DNA of 64,000 bases from Mycolicibacterium litorale (GCF_010731695.1 NZ_AP022586.1:5515511-5579510), one strand, 5' to 3'. Counted from the first letter of the stretch, positions 53,659 to 63,774 are shown. Translations and numbers: made by a program. The notes: a model not told the origin generated them from the letters alone.

Positions 53659-53720
53659 GCGAGAGTGCGTGTCTGCTTCGTGACACGCCACTGAACACCG
53701 ACCGTGCGCGCACGCTCGCG
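53659..53720. repeat. 62-bp imperfect palindromic element
   Basis: Arms CGCGAGAGTGCGTG (53659-53672) and CGCGCACGCTCGCG (53707-53720) pair at 12 of 14 positions around a 34-bp centre with GTGTCTG/GACAC. It lies between the acyl-AMP ligase and the ABC transporter; resembles a small dispersed mycobacterial repeat. Confidence 0.6.
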
Positions 53721-53781
53721 CGACCGCCGGCGTGCGTAATGCGTTGGCCCGATGTCGGTCGCCACGGCTACCGTCGTGAAC

Positions 53782-54735
53782 ATGACACCGGCCATCGAAG
53801 CGATCGACCTGGTGAAGCGGTTCGGCGAGCAGACAGCGGTGGACGGGGTGAGCTTCACCGTGCCTGCGGGTACGGTCCTCGGCCTGCTCGGCCCCAACGG
53901 TGCGGGCAAGACCACCACCGTGCGGATGATGACCACGCTGACCGAACCGACCAGCGGCACCGCCCGCGTCGCGGGCTTCGACGTCCGCCGCGAACCCGAC
54001 CAGGTGCGTCGCAACATGGGGCTCACCGGGCAGGTCGCCACCGTCGATGAACTGCTCACCGGCCGCGAGAACATTCGGATGATCGGCGGGCTCTACGGCA
54101 TCCGCCGCAAGGAACTCGAGCGGTTGGGTACCGAACTGCTGGAGCGGTTCTCGCTCGCCGAGGCCGGCGACCGGGTGGTCAAGTCCTACAGCGGCGGCAT
54201 GCGGCGGCGCCTGGACCTCGCGGTGAGCCTGCTGGCGGCGCCTCCGGTGCTGTTCCTCGACGAACCGACCACGGGTCTCGACCCGCGCAGCCGCACCGAG
54301 CTGTGGGACGTGCTGCGCGACCTCGTCGCCGGGGGCACGACGCTGCTGCTCACCACGCAGTATCTCGAGGAGGCCGATCAGCTGGCCGACAACATCGTGG
54401 TGATCGACAAGGGCCGCATCATCGCGCAGGGTTCACCGCTGGAGCTCAAACGTCAGGCCGGTAACGCCAGCCTGGTGGTGACGGTGGCCGACGAGAGCGA
54501 CCTCGCGGCCGCACAGGCACTGCTGGCGAAGACCGGTGCGGAGGTGTTCGTCGACACGGGCGCCCGCCGGCTCACTGCCTCCGCCGACGGGCTGGCCGAC
54601 ATGGTTCGCGTGGCCGGCTGGCTGCGCGACAGCGACATCGAGGTCGACGACATCGGGTTGTCGCGCCCCTCCCTCGACGATGTGTTCCTGACGCTGACCG
54701 GCCACCGCACCGAGGACGAGGAGGTCGGCGCATGA
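53782..54735 (+). CDS. ABC transporter ATP-binding protein (DrrA-type)
   Basis: 317 aa from the ATG at 53782; upstream in-frame GTG/ATG codons run back to 53752. Walker A GPNGAGKTTT, signature SYSGGMRRRLDLA, Walker B VLFLDEPTTGLD, and the C-terminal extension ending in SLDDVFLTLTGHRTED, typical of DrrA-like exporters of drugs or lipids. It pairs with the permease that overlaps its stop (ATGA). Not at this position in M. tuberculosis. Confidence 0.92.
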   Translation: MTPAIEAIDLVKRFGEQTAVDGVSFTVPAGTVLGLLGPNGAGKTTTVRMMTTLTEPTSGTARVAGFDVRREPDQVRRNMGLTGQVATVDELLTGRENIRMIGGLYGIRRKELERLGTELLERFSLAEAGDRVVKSYSGGMRRRLDLAVSLLAAPPVLFLDEPTTGLDPRSRTELWDVLRDLVAGGTTLLLTTQYLEEADQLADNIVVIDKGRIIAQGSPLELKRQAGNASLVVTVADESDLAAAQALLAKTGAEVFVDTGARRLTASADGLADMVRVAGWLRDSDIEVDDIGLSRPSLDDVFLTLTGHRTEDEEVGA

Positions 54736-55578
54736 CCGCCGTCGAAGCCAGGACGCAGGACCAGTCCCGGCGCCCGGCCACACCGGACCAACCTCGCGCA
54801 GCAGTCGTGGATCATGGTGAAACGCAACATGATCCACACCAAGCGCATGCCGGAGATGCTGAGCGACGTGACCGCTCAGCCGATCATGTTCGTACTGCTG
54901 TTCGCCTTCGTGTTCGGCGCGTCGATCACCAACACCGGCGGGGCGTCCTATCGGGAGTTCCTGCTACCCGGCATCCAGGCGCAGACCATCGTGTTCTCCG
55001 CGTTCGTGGTGGCGTCCGGCATCACCGCCGACGTCGAGAAGGGCATCATCGACCGGTTCCGATCGCTGCCGATCTCGCGGTCCTCGGTGCTCATCGGGCG
55101 CAGCATCGCCAGCGTGATCCACTCCTCGCTGGGTGTGGTCGTGATGGCGCTGACCGGCCTGGCGATCGGGTGGCGGATCCGCGGCAGCGTGGGCGAGGCG
55201 GTGCTGGCCTTCGCGCTGCTGCTGCTGTTCGGGTTCGGGATGATCTGGTTCGGCATCCTGATCGGCTCGCTGATGCGCACGGTCGAGGCGGTCAACGGCG
55301 TCATGTTCACTGCGCTGTTCCCGATGACGTTCCTGGCCAACACGTTCGTGCCGACCGAACCGATGCCGCACTGGCTGCGGGTGATCGCCGAGTGGAACCC
55401 GGTGTCCTCGCTGGCGCAGGCGATGCGGGAACTGTGGGGCAACGGCGGCCCGGCCGCCCCGGACGCCCAGCTGCCGCTGCATCACCCGGTGCTCGCGACC
55501 GTGCTGTGGTCGCTGGCGTTGACGGCGGTCTTCGCGCCGTTCGCACTGCGCGCGTACGCCAAGCGCACCGGGGGCTGA
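54732..55578 (+). CDS. ABC-2 type permease (DrrB-like), one likely frameshift near the start
   Basis: The ATG at 54732 overlaps the ATPase stop (ATGA), but the membrane protein reads in another frame: the uninterrupted part starts at 54814 (MVKRNMIHTKRMPEML, 254 aa). One base appears to be missing between 54732 and about 54805. Six hydrophobic segments and the LLPGIQAQTIVFSAF and PVSSLAQAMRELWGNGG blocks fit DrrB/ABC-2 permeases. With the ATPase it would form an exporter; substrate unknown. Confidence 0.85.
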
Positions 55579-55591
55579 TCCGCGCGCACAG

Positions 55592-55615
55592 CTGAGTATG
55601 TATGGCTATACTCAG
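55592..55615. promoter_or_regulatory. 24-bp palindromic operator over a promoter
   Basis: CTGAGTAT (55592-55599) and ATACTCAG (55608-55615) are perfect 8-bp arms with an 8-bp spacer. The -10 TATACT (55607-55612) lies in the right arm, 7 nt before the ATG at 55620. A repressor bound here would block the promoter. Confidence 0.6.
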
Positions 55616-55619
55616 CGCT

Positions 55620-56658
55620 ATGGCTGCACCCAAGATCCCCGCACGCCTCGCCGACCACCCGACGGTGCGCGCGGCGCTGGCCCGGGACGCGCAGACCCGG
55701 CGTCATCGACGCCGGCTGGTTGCGTGAGCTCTGCCTACAGGCCGGGGCCGACGACGTGGCGTTCGCCGCCGTCGACAATCCTGACCTCGCCTCCGAACGC
55801 GAGCACGTCGAGGCAGCGTTACCGGGCGCGCGGAGCTTCATCTCGCTGGTGGTGCGGATGAACCGCGACAACGTCCGCTCGACCGCGCGCAGCGTCGCGA
55901 ACCAGGAGTTCCACCGCAGCGGCGAGATCATCAACGAGGCCGCGCACCGCATCACCCGCGCGCTGCAGGACGCCGGTCACCGCGCGCTCAACCCGTCGGC
56001 GACGTTCCCGATGGAGATGGACCGGTACCCGGGCCGCATCTGGGTGGTGGCCCACAAACCCGTCGCGGTGGCCGCGGGCCTGGGCGTGATGGGGATCCAT
56101 CGCAATGTCATCCACCCGAAGTTCGGCAACTTCATCCTGCTGGCGACCGTGATGGTCGACGCCGAGATCAGCGAATACGGTGCGCCACTGGATTATTCGC
56201 CGTGCCTGGAGTGCAAGCTGTGTGTCGCGGCGTGCCCGGTCGGAGCGATCGGCAAGGACGGTGAGTTCGACTTCGTCGCCTGCTCGGTGCACAACTACCG
56301 CGAGTTCATGGGCGGGTTCACCGACTGGGCGCAGACGATCGCCGACAGCGCCGACGCCGGCGACTTCCGCTCCCGCGTCAGCGATTCGGAGAACGCGTCG
56401 ATGTGGCAGAGCCTGTCGTTCAAGGCGAACTACAAAGCCGCCTATTGCCTCGCGGTGTGTCCGGCCGGCGAAGACGTCATCGAGCCGTATCTGGAGGACC
56501 GCAAGGGCTTCATGGATCTGGTGCTCAAACCGTTGCAGGAGAAGAAGGAAGCGCTCTACGTGCTACCGAACTCGGCGGCGAAGGCCTACGCCGAGCGGCG
56601 CTTCCCGCACAAACCGGTCAAGGTCGTCGACAGCGGGATCCGCGGCCGCACCGGCTAG
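55620..56658 (+). CDS. 4Fe-4S cluster protein (QueG/reductive-dehalogenase-like fold), frameshift near the start
   Basis: ATG at 55620 (MAAPKIPARLADHP), probably leaderless. Frame is lost at 55696-55700, where ACCCGGC should read about two bases longer (one C, one G) to join V-I-D-A-G-W-L; an uninterrupted frame of 312 aa then runs from 55720 to 56658. A ferredoxin-type motif CLECKLCVAACP (about residues 156-167 of that frame) and a later CLAVCP supply cysteines for one or two clusters. QueG-like and corrinoid-reductive enzymes share this layout, but no cobalamin motif is certain. Function unknown; the operator upstream implies induction. Confidence 0.7.
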
Positions 56659-57179
56659 CCGTCCCAGACGACGAATCCGTCGTCGCGCAGCCGCGCACCC
56701 GGCGCCACCGGATGCGGTGTCACCCTGCCGTCGTGCATGAGGTGGCTGACGTCGGCGCGAAACCGCAGCACCGCGACGTCGGCGACCAGGCGGCGGTGGC
56801 ACCGCCACCACACGCTCTCACTGCACATGACGAGCACTGTGCGCGAGGCGCTTTCGCCGAGCACCTCGCCGAGTGCGGCGTCGAACTCCTCGGTTCTGGT
56901 GTGGGCGGCGTAGGCGGCGAACTGCTCGACCTGCCACCACGGGTCCTCACGTGGCGCGTCGGGCGGCAGCCGTCGCCGCCCACCGAGGCGCTCCTCCCAG
57001 CGGTAGGCGATGCCGCCGGCAGGTAACCACGACGACATGGCGTCGCGCGACATGTCGGGATGGGCGCGGCTGCCGGGGAAGCGCCGGATGTCGACGAGCG
57101 ACGTCACGCCCGCACCTCGCAGCAGCGCGGCCAACTCGTCACCCGAGAGCCGGCCGTGCCCCGCGGTCAGCAGCGTCAC
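56655..57179 (-). CDS. DUF488 domain protein
   Basis: 174 aa, GTG start 2 bp after pth. DUF488 features: LLTAGHGRLSGDELAALL at the start, VDIRRFPGSRAHPDMSRD, and the conserved cysteine region VLVMCSESVWWRCHRRLVAD. Family members may be nucleic-acid or heme-associated; none is well defined. Last gene of the glmU-pth operon; its stop shares CTAG with the convergent 4Fe-4S gene. Confidence 0.8.
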   Translation of the reverse strand: MTLLTAGHGRLSGDELAALLRGAGVTSLVDIRRFPGSRAHPDMSRDAMSSWLPAGGIAYRWEERLGGRRRLPPDAPREDPWWQVEQFAAYAAHTRTEEFDAALGEVLGESASRTVLVMCSESVWWRCHRRLVADVAVLRFRADVSHLMHDGRVTPHPVAPGARLRDDGFVVWDG

Positions 57180-57181
57180 CG

Positions 57182-57760
57182 TCAGGCCCAGGCGTGCACG
57201 ATGTTCTGCGCGGGTTCCAGGCCCTGGGCGATCAGCATCTCGGTCGCGTCGGCGGCCTGTTCGCAGATCGTGGGCACCTCGGGCCGTTCGGTGGCGTTGA
57301 ACGTCTCGAGCACGTACGTCGCCGGATCCTTGCGCCCCGGCGGGCGGCCGACTCCCACGCGTACCCGCTGGAAGTCCTTGGTGCCCAATGCCGCCGCGAC
57401 GGACTTCAGCCCGTTGTGGCCGGCGACGCCGCCGCCGGCCTTCAACCGGATGCGGCCGAAGTCGATGTCGAGTTCGTCGTGGACGACGATAACGTCGGCG
57501 GGCGCCACGGAGTAGAACTTCGCGAGCGGACCGACGTTGCGGCCCGACTCGTTCATGTACGTCCGCGGTTTGGCCACCACGACGGACCTGCCCGCCAGGC
57601 GACCGGTCACGATCTCGGCACCCGATTTCCGGTGCACCTTGAATCCTGAACCGATCCGCCCGGCCAGCAGGTCGGCGACCATGAAGCCGAGGTTGTGGCG
57701 GGTCTTGGCGTAGTTGGGCCCGGGGTTGCCCAGGCCCACCACCAGCAACGGCTCGGCCAT
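57182..57760 (-). CDS. pth: Peptidyl-tRNA hydrolase
   Basis: 192 aa. [22 protein letters not shown] with the catalytic His, PRTYMNESG and [11 protein letters not shown] with the conserved Asp, and GHNGLKS. It releases peptides from prematurely dropped peptidyl-tRNA and is essential. Follows rplY by 6 bp, as in all mycobacteria. Confidence 0.96.
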   Translation of the reverse strand: MAEPLLVVGLGNPGPNYAKTRHNLGFMVADLLAGRIGSGFKVHRKSGAEIVTGRLAGRSVVVAKPRTYMNESGRNVGPLAKFYSVAPADVIVVHDELDIDFGRIRLKAGGGVAGHNGLKSVAAALGTKDFQRVRVGVGRPPGRKDPATYVLETFNATERPEVPTICEQAADATEMLIAQGLEPAQNIVHAWA

Positions 57761-57766
57761 GTCGTG

Positions 57767-58432
57767 TTACTCGGCCGATTCCTCGGCGGCCGGCTCGGCC
57801 TCGGCTTCGGCGACCTCGGCGGCCTGCTCCTCGAGCGACGCGCCGCCACCCTCGGACTCGAGCTCTTCCTCGGTCGGCGCCGCGACGACGTTGACCACGA
57901 GCAGCTCGGGATCGGAGATCAGCGTGACGCCGGCGGGCAGCTCGATCTGGCCGGCGGTGATCTGCGTGCCCGCATCAACGCCCTCGACCGAGATGGTGAG
58001 CGATTCGGGGATCGACATCGCGTCGGATTCGATCTCGACGGTGTTGGCCTCCTGCGTCACCAGCGCGCCCGGCGTGGCGTCACCCTCGACGAGGACGTTG
58101 ACCTCGACGGTGACCTTCTCGCCGCGGCGCACGACGATGAGGTCGACGTGCTGGATGTTGCGGCGGATCGGGTGGATCTCGAGCTGCTTGGGCAGCGCGA
58201 GCGCCTCGGTGCCCTCGATGTCGAGCGTGAGAACCGCGTTGGTGCCGAAGTTGCGCAGGACGGCCGCCAGCTCTCGGGCGGGGAGCTCGAGGTGCTGCGG
58301 GTCGGTGCCGTGGCCGTAGAGGACGGCGGGCACCTTGCCCTCACGACGGGCGCGGCGGGAGGCGCCCTTGCCGGTCTCGGTGCGGACTCGGACGCTCAGG
58401 TTGTTCGGGGTGTGGGCCTTGGTCTTGGCCAT
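57767..58432 (-). CDS. rplY: 50S ribosomal protein L25 (Ctc form)
   Basis: 221 aa. N-terminal L25 5S-rRNA-binding domain (residues 1-95, [24 protein letters not shown]) and the TL5/Ctc-type C-terminal domain (about 100-185), followed by an Ala/Glu-rich acidic tail. Member of the 5S rRNA complex and linked to stress in other bacteria. Confidence 0.95.
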   Translation of the reverse strand: MAKTKAHTPNNLSVRVRTETGKGASRRARREGKVPAVLYGHGTDPQHLELPARELAAVLRNFGTNAVLTLDIEGTEALALPKQLEIHPIRRNIQHVDLIVVRRGEKVTVEVNVLVEGDATPGALVTQEANTVEIESDAMSIPESLTISVEGVDAGTQITAGQIELPAGVTLISDPELLVVNVVAAPTEEELESEGGGASLEEQAAEVAEAEAEPAAEESAE

Positions 58433-58576
58433 GGTGTTGCTCCTATGCCGGTGATGGACACGGCAGGGGTGAGCAACAGCCAGAAGAAGCGTGTTCCCGT
58501 CGATAACGGTGGCCGGGCCACCCTCGCCGTGATGCGGCGTCGAGGTTACCGCACGCGGGCGGTCCCGCGGAAATCG

Positions 58577-59446
58577 CTAGAGCGGGAACTTCGTGTCGGT
58601 GAGCTGCTCGGACAGTTCCCACAGCGCCGTCGCGGTCTCGCTGTCCCTGGCGCGACGGGTGCGCCACACCGGGCCGGTCGGGCCGCGCATCGCGAACTTC
58701 GGGCCGACGAAGGTGTCGCCCGGCAGATCCTGCGCCACCGCGTACAGCGTCTGGCGGGCCCCGAAGTCGGCGTCGGTGGCGAAGTACTGCCCGCCGACGG
58801 CCATCACCGCGTCGCCGAGCCGCCGGCCCGACTGGCCCTGCAGGTTGGTGTGCGAATACCCCGGGTGCGCGGCCACGGCCCGCAGCGGCGACCCTGCGCG
58901 GGTCATCCGCTTCTGCAGTTCGCTGGTGAACAGCAGGTTGGCCAGCTTCGACTGCCCGTAGGCCAGCCACGCCGAGTAGGGCCGGGCCTTCCAGTTCAGG
59001 TCGTCGAGGCTGACGCGCCCGAAGACGTGCATGAACGACGACACCGTCACCACGCGGTCGGTGATCTTGGGCAGCAGCAGGTTGGTCAGCGCGAAGTGGC
59101 CGAGGTGGTTAGTGCCGATCTGGCTCTCGAACCCGTCGACGGTCCGCGCGTAGGGCACCGCCATGATCCCGGCGTTGTTGACCAGCACGTCGACCTTGTC
59201 GGTGGCCGCGGCGAACTCCCGCACCGACGCGAGGTCCTGCAGATCGAGCTTGCGCACGGTGACGTTGCCGGTCATGCCCGCCGCCGCCTCGTCGCCCTTG
59301 GCGGTGTTGCGGACCGCGAGGACGACGTCGGCGCCGACGCGGGCCAGCTCACGGGCGGTGACGAGGCCGAGTCCGCTGTTGGCGCCGGTGACGATCACCC
59401 AGCGGCCGGCGAAGGAGGGGAGGTCGGCGGCGGTCCAGTCACTCAT
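58577..59446 (-). CDS. Short-chain dehydrogenase/reductase
   Basis: 289 aa from the ATG at 59446. Rossmann TGANSGLGLVTARELA, NNAGIMAVPY, catalytic Ser in VVTVSSFMHVFG and YGQSK (Tyr-x3-Lys). Similar to retinol-dehydrogenase/oxidoreductase-type SDRs that act on lipid substrates. Not between lpqT and rplY in M. tuberculosis, so likely an addition to the operon. Confidence 0.88.
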   Translation of the reverse strand: MSDWTAADLPSFAGRWVIVTGANSGLGLVTARELARVGADVVLAVRNTAKGDEAAAGMTGNVTVRKLDLQDLASVREFAAATDKVDVLVNNAGIMAVPYARTVDGFESQIGTNHLGHFALTNLLLPKITDRVVTVSSFMHVFGRVSLDDLNWKARPYSAWLAYGQSKLANLLFTSELQKRMTRAGSPLRAVAAHPGYSHTNLQGQSGRRLGDAVMAVGGQYFATDADFGARQTLYAVAQDLPGDTFVGPKFAMRGPTGPVWRTRRARDSETATALWELSEQLTDTKFPL

Positions 59447-59464
59447 GGCTGCCACTCTAGGCAG

Positions 59465-60121
59465 CTACTTCTTCGGCGCGACGGTGAACCCCGCGAGGAT
59501 GGCCTCGATGTCCTTGCCGTACTTCTGCGCCTCGTCGGCGAAACTGGTCACCGTCAGCTGGACGAGGTAGCGCTGGTTGGCCGGCGGTGCGCCGGTCGCG
59601 ATGACGATGCGGTTGTAGGTCTGCATCCGCTGGCCGTTGAGGTCGTAGGTGCCCTCGACCATGGCCGACGGCATGCCGCGCCAGTTGTCCTGGGAGGCGT
59701 TGAGTTCCTTGAAGTTCTCCGAGAGCCGGGCGTCGTCGTCGCCGTGTTTGATCGCCTCGGCGGGGTCGAACTGGCCGGTCAGCTCGAACACCATCAGCAT
59801 CGCGATCGGGTAGGTGTCGCCCTTGGCGATGACGCGGGTGCCGGGTTCGAACTGGGTGCCGGGGTAGGGCTGCCAGCCCGGCGGGGTGGGGATCGTGACG
59901 GTGAGGTCGGGCAGTTTCTCCGGTGCGACGGTGCGGCCGCTGACGCCCGCGCCCTCGAGGTACTGCGCGATCGGCACCGGGGTCTCGGTGGGGGCCTCCG
60001 AGGACGGCGGCGCGCTGCTCGACGTGCTCCAGACCGATTGATAGTCAGGGGTTTCCGCGCCGCACCCACTCGTGGCGAGGACCAGCAGCGCGACAGCCGC
60101 CGCGACGCGGCGACCCGTCAC
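59465..60121 (-). CDS. lpqT: LpqT-like lipoprotein
   Basis: 218 aa, GTG start at 60121. Signal peptide with T-S-G-C lipobox around residue 20, then a Ser/Pro-rich linker and an LpqN/LpqT family domain (LTVTIPTPPGWQPYPG; YNRIVIATGAPP). Anchored outside the membrane; family members are linked to mycomembrane biogenesis in M. tuberculosis. Position beside prsA matches Rv1016c. Confidence 0.85.
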   Translation of the reverse strand: MTGRRVAAAVALLVLATSGCGAETPDYQSVWSTSSSAPPSSEAPTETPVPIAQYLEGAGVSGRTVAPEKLPDLTVTIPTPPGWQPYPGTQFEPGTRVIAKGDTYPIAMLMVFELTGQFDPAEAIKHGDDDARLSENFKELNASQDNWRGMPSAMVEGTYDLNGQRMQTYNRIVIATGAPPANQRYLVQLTVTSFADEAQKYGKDIEAILAGFTVAPKK

Positions 60122-60473
60122 AGATCTCGCGCACCGTGTCGATCGGCCGGGCCAGCCGGGTGCCCTTGTCCGTCACCACGAACGGTCGCTCGATGAGGAT
60201 GGGGTGCTCGGCGAGCGCGTCGAGCAGTTCGTCGTCGGTCGCGTCGGCGAGATTCAGCTCGGCGTAAAGGGATTCGCGTTTGCGGACCGCGGCGCGTACT
60301 TCGATGCCGGCCGCCTCGATCATCGCGGCGATCTCGGCGCGCGACGGCGGCGTCTTGAGATACTGCACGATTTCGGGTTCGACACCGTTGTCGCGCAACA
60401 GATCCAGCGTCTTGCGCGACGTCGAGCAGCGCGGGTTGTGGTAGATCGTCGCGCTTGTGGTGTCTGGCGCCAC
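60118..60473 (-). CDS. ArsC-family protein (Spx/arsenate reductase-like), frameshift at the end
   Basis: GTG start at 60473, right behind the prsA stop. YHNPRCSTSRKTLDLL carries the single catalytic Cys of the glutaredoxin-linked ArsC/Spx family; Arg residues of the arsenate site follow (KRESLYAEL, ERPFVVTDKG). Expected to end V-R-E-I-L with a stop overlapping the lpqT GTG (60118-60121); one C is missing near 60123, so the literal frame runs on to 60045. Arsenate reductase or oxidative-stress role; no ars operon nearby. Confidence 0.8.
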
Positions 60474-61451
60474 TTACGCCGACCCGTCGAAAAGGCTTGT
60501 CACCGAGCCGTTGTCAAACACCGCGCGGATGGTGTTGGCCAGCAGCGGGCGATCGACAGCACGGTCAGCTGCGGGAACCGCTTGTCCTCGCCGATCGGCA
60601 GCGTGTTGGTGACGATCACCTCGCGGGCGCCGGACTCGGCGAGCCGCTCGCGCGCGGGGTCCGACAGCACGCCGTGCGTCGCGGCGATGATCACGTCACC
60701 GGCGCCGTCCTGCTTGAGCAGCTTGACCGCACCGGCGATGGTGCCGCCGGTGTCGATCATGTCGTCGGTCAGCACGCAGGTCTTGCCCTTGACGTCACCG
60801 ACGACGCGATTGGACACCACCTGGTTGGGCACCAGCGGGTCGCGGGTCTTGTGGATGAAGGCCAGCGGGACGCCGCCCAGTGAGTCGGCCCACTTCTCGG
60901 CCACGCGCACCCGGCCGGAGTCGGGGGAGACGACCACCATGTCGTGGTCGGAGTAGTTCTCGGCGATGTAGCCGGTGAGCAGCTTCTGGGCGCGCATGTG
61001 GTCGACCGGGCCGTCGAAGAAGCCCTGGATCTGATCGGTGTGCAGGTCGACGGTCAAGATGCGGTTGGCGCCCGCGGTCTTGAGCAGATCGGCAACCAGG
61101 CGGGCGGAGATGGGTTCGCGGCCGCGGTGCTTCTTGTCCTGCCGGGCGTACGGGTAGAACGGCAAGATCGCGGTGATGCGCTTGGCGCTGCCGCGCTTGA
61201 GCGCGTCGATCATCAGCAGCTGTTCCATCAGCCAGGTGTTCAGCGGCGCCGGATGGGACTGCAGGACGAAGGCGTCGCACCCGCGTACGGATTCGTCGAA
61301 TCGCACGAAGATCTCACCGTTGGCGAAGTCGCGCGCGGTCTGCGCGGTCACCGGGTGTCGAGCTCCTGGCGACTTGCTCCGCCAATTCCGGGTGCGCGCG
61401 GCCCGAGAAGAGCATCAGATTTTTGCGGTTATCGGTCCACTCGGTGCCCAC
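60474..61451 (-). pseudogene. prsA: Ribose-phosphate pyrophosphokinase, three frameshifts
   Basis: GTG at 61451 begins M-G-T-E-W-T-D-N-R-K. The core (284-codon uninterrupted frame, 61351-60500) contains ARDFANGEIFVRFDESVRG, PYARQDKKHRGREPIS and the PRPP loop VLTDDMIDTGGTIAG. Frame is broken at 61365-61366 and 61353-61355 near the N-terminus and 60547-60549 near the C-terminus; adding one G/C at each restores a normal protein ending at 60474. The enzyme makes PRPP from ribose-5-phosphate and is essential, so sequencing error is the likely cause. Confidence 0.85.
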
Positions 61452-61551
61452 TGTGCGCCTCGCCGGTCGGGGATCGTGTCGGCCTCATCGTACGTAGCGT
61501 TTCTGTGTGACCGTGCCCGGGTTGCCGGATCGCAAACGGAAGTGGTCGCTG

Positions 61552-63030
61552 TCACTGCCCCTGGGCGTCGTCGAGCTGACCCGGCGCCGTCGCCGCCGCT
61601 TCGCCCAGGGCGCGGCTCGCCGCGCCGCCGCCGCCGAGCCGGGCCGTTTGCGGGCCACCCAGCCCTCGATGTTGCGCTGCGGGCCGGCCGAGACGGCCAG
61701 CGCACCCGGCGGCACGTCGTCGCGCACCACGGTCCCGGCGCCGGTGTAGGCGCCGTCCCCGACGGTCACGGGCGCGACGAACATGGTGTCCGAGCCGGTG
61801 CGCACGTGCGATCCGATCGTGGTGCGGCTCTTGTTCTCGCCGTCGTAGTTCACGAACACGCTCGATGCGCCGATATTGCTGTGCTCGCCGATGTCGGCGT
61901 CGCCGACGTAGGTCAGGTGCGGCACCTTGGTGCCCGCGCCGAGGGTGGCGTTCTTCGTCTCGACGAACGCGCCGAGCTTGCCGTCGGCGCCCAGGGCGGT
62001 GCCCGGACGCAGGTAGGTGAACGGGCCGACGGTGGCGCCGTCGCCGATGACCGACTCCGAGCCGTGCGTGCGCACCACCGAGGCGCCGTCGCCGACGGTG
62101 ACGTCGGCGAGTGTGGTGTCCGGTCCGACGTCGCAACGGCCGCCGATGACGGTGCGGCCGAGCAGCTGGGTGCCGGGGCGCAGCACGGTGTCGCGGCCGA
62201 TGGTGACGTCGACGTCGATCCACGTCGACCCTGGGTCGATCACGGTGACACCGGCGCGCTGGTGGGCGGTGACGATGCGCCGGTTGAGTTCGGCGCCGAG
62301 CGCGGCTAGCTGGACGCGGTCGTTGACGCCGGCGACCAGGGCGCTGTCGTCGACGTGCCTGGCCCGAACGCTCAGACCGTCCTGCCGGAAGATCGCGATG
62401 ACGTCGGTCAGGTACAGCTCGTGCTGGGCGTTGTCGGACCGCAGCCGGCGCAGCGCGGACCGCAGCGCGGTGATGTCGAAGGCGTAAACACCGGCGTTGA
62501 CCTCGCGGATCGCCAGCTGGCTCGGGCTCGCGTCGGCCTGTTCGACGATGCGGGTGACCTCGTTGTCCTGGGTGCGCAGGATGCGCCCGTAACCGGTCGG
62601 ATCGGCCACGGTGGTGGTCAGCACGGTGGCCGCGGCCGAGCCGTGGGTGGTCAGCAGGTCGGCCATGGTGTCGGCGTCGAGCAGCGGCACGTCGCCCGCG
62701 GTCACCACCACGACACCGGAGAAGTCCTCGGGCAGCGCGGCGAGCCCGCATTCTGCGGCGTGGCCGGTGCCCAGCTGCTGGTCCTGGATCGCGATGTCGA
62801 CGGGGCGGCCGAGTTCGGCGGCCAGCGCGTCGACGGCGGGGGCGATGCGCTCACGGTCGTGGCCGAGCACCACCACGAGGTGCTGCGGGGCGACCTTCGC
62901 CACGGTGTGCAGCGCGTGCGCCAGCATGCTGCGGCCGCCGAGGGTGTGCAGCACCTTCGGGATGTCCGAACGCATCCGCGTCCCGGCGCCTGCGTGGTAC
63001 GAGGACCGCGGTGTCGGTGGGTGTGGTCAT
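61552..63030 (-). pseudogene. glmU: Bifunctional GlmU, frameshifts at both ends
   Basis: ATG at 63030 ([11 protein letters not shown]). The uridylyltransferase loop L-A-A-G-x-G-T-R is damaged near 62985-63003 by a net two-base loss; from 62975 the frame is intact through [22 protein letters not shown] and the left-handed beta-helix repeats of the acetyltransferase domain ([14 protein letters not shown]). A further shift near 61610-61640 loses the proper C-terminus, which in the other frame reads [13 protein letters not shown] and stops at 61552. GlmU makes UDP-GlcNAc for peptidoglycan and is essential; damage is probably artefactual. Confidence 0.85.
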
Positions 63031-63034
63031 ATTG

Positions 63035-63106
63035 CTCCGTCGCCAGGACTCGAACCTGAACTATCTGAACCAAAATCAGAGGTGCTGCCGATTACACCAC
63101 GACGGA
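63035..63106 (-). tRNA. tRNA-Gln (anticodon TTG)
   Basis: 72 nt on the minus strand. Acceptor TCCGTCG/CGACGGA pairs fully, discriminator G; anticodon stem TCTGA/TCAGA with loop TTTTGGT; T arm around GGTTCGAGTCC. Lies between glmU and the TetR gene. Confidence 0.93.
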
Positions 63107-63148
63107 TCGATTACCTCGTGACTGTAGTCGAAGCCGATACGCTCAAGA

Positions 63149-63774
63149 ATGGCAGCGCCCGACAAGGAAGTGCGTCCACCTCGCGCCAGAATGACCGGCA
63201 GCGAGCGGCGCCAGCAGCTCGTCGAGATCGCCAAGTCGTTGTTCGCCCAGCGCGGCTACGAGGGCACCTCGATCGAGGAGATCGCGCAGCGCGCCAACGT
63301 CTCAAACCGGTGGTCTACGAGCACTTCGGCGGCAAGGAAGGCCTGTACGCGGTCGTCGTGGACCGGGAGATGTCGGCGTTGCTCGACGGCATCACCTCGT
63401 CGCTGACCAACAACCGCTCACGGGTGCGGGTGGAGCGGGTCGCGCTCGCGCTGCTGACCTATGTCGAGGAGCGCACCGACGGCTTCTCATCCGCGATTCG
63501 CCGGCGGCGATCACCTCGGGCACCTATTCAACGTTGCTCAACGATGCGGTCAATCAGGTCAGCTCGATCCTGGCCGGGGACTTCTCCCGCCGGGGCTCGA
63601 CCCGAGCTGGCGCCGCTCTACGCGCAGGCGCTGGTCGGTTCGGTGTCGATGACCGCGCAGTGGTGGCTCGACACCCGTGTGCCCAAGAAAGAGGTCGTCG
63701 CCGCGCACCTGGTGAATCTGATGTGGAACGGGCTGACCCACCTCGAGGCCGACCCCGCCTGCAGGACGAGGTAG
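63149..63774 (+). pseudogene. TetR-family regulator, frameshifted
   Basis: ATG at 63149, 5 nt after TACGCT. The helix-turn-helix region RRQQLVEIAKSLFAQRGYEG-TSIEEIAQRANVS is in frame, then the frame breaks at 63304-63306 (one A short before K-P-V-V-Y-E-H-F). The continuation (GGKEGLYAVVVDREMSALL and later ALVGSVSMTAQWWLD) is found in other frames, with further breaks near 63488 and 63590-63605. Rv1019 is the counterpart by position; ligand unknown. Losses look like sequence errors. Confidence 0.8.

Noticed and set aside
57695..60196. 833-codon open frame on the plus strand
   Set aside because: It runs antisense to pth, rplY, the SDR and lpqT, which have clear family motifs. Its composition (Arg, Gly, Asp, Val-rich) is typical of a GC-rich shadow frame.
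60474..63030. True pseudogenes prsA and glmU
   Set aside because: Both are essential and break only by small losses, mostly in homopolymers, along with their neighbours, so error is more likely than decay.
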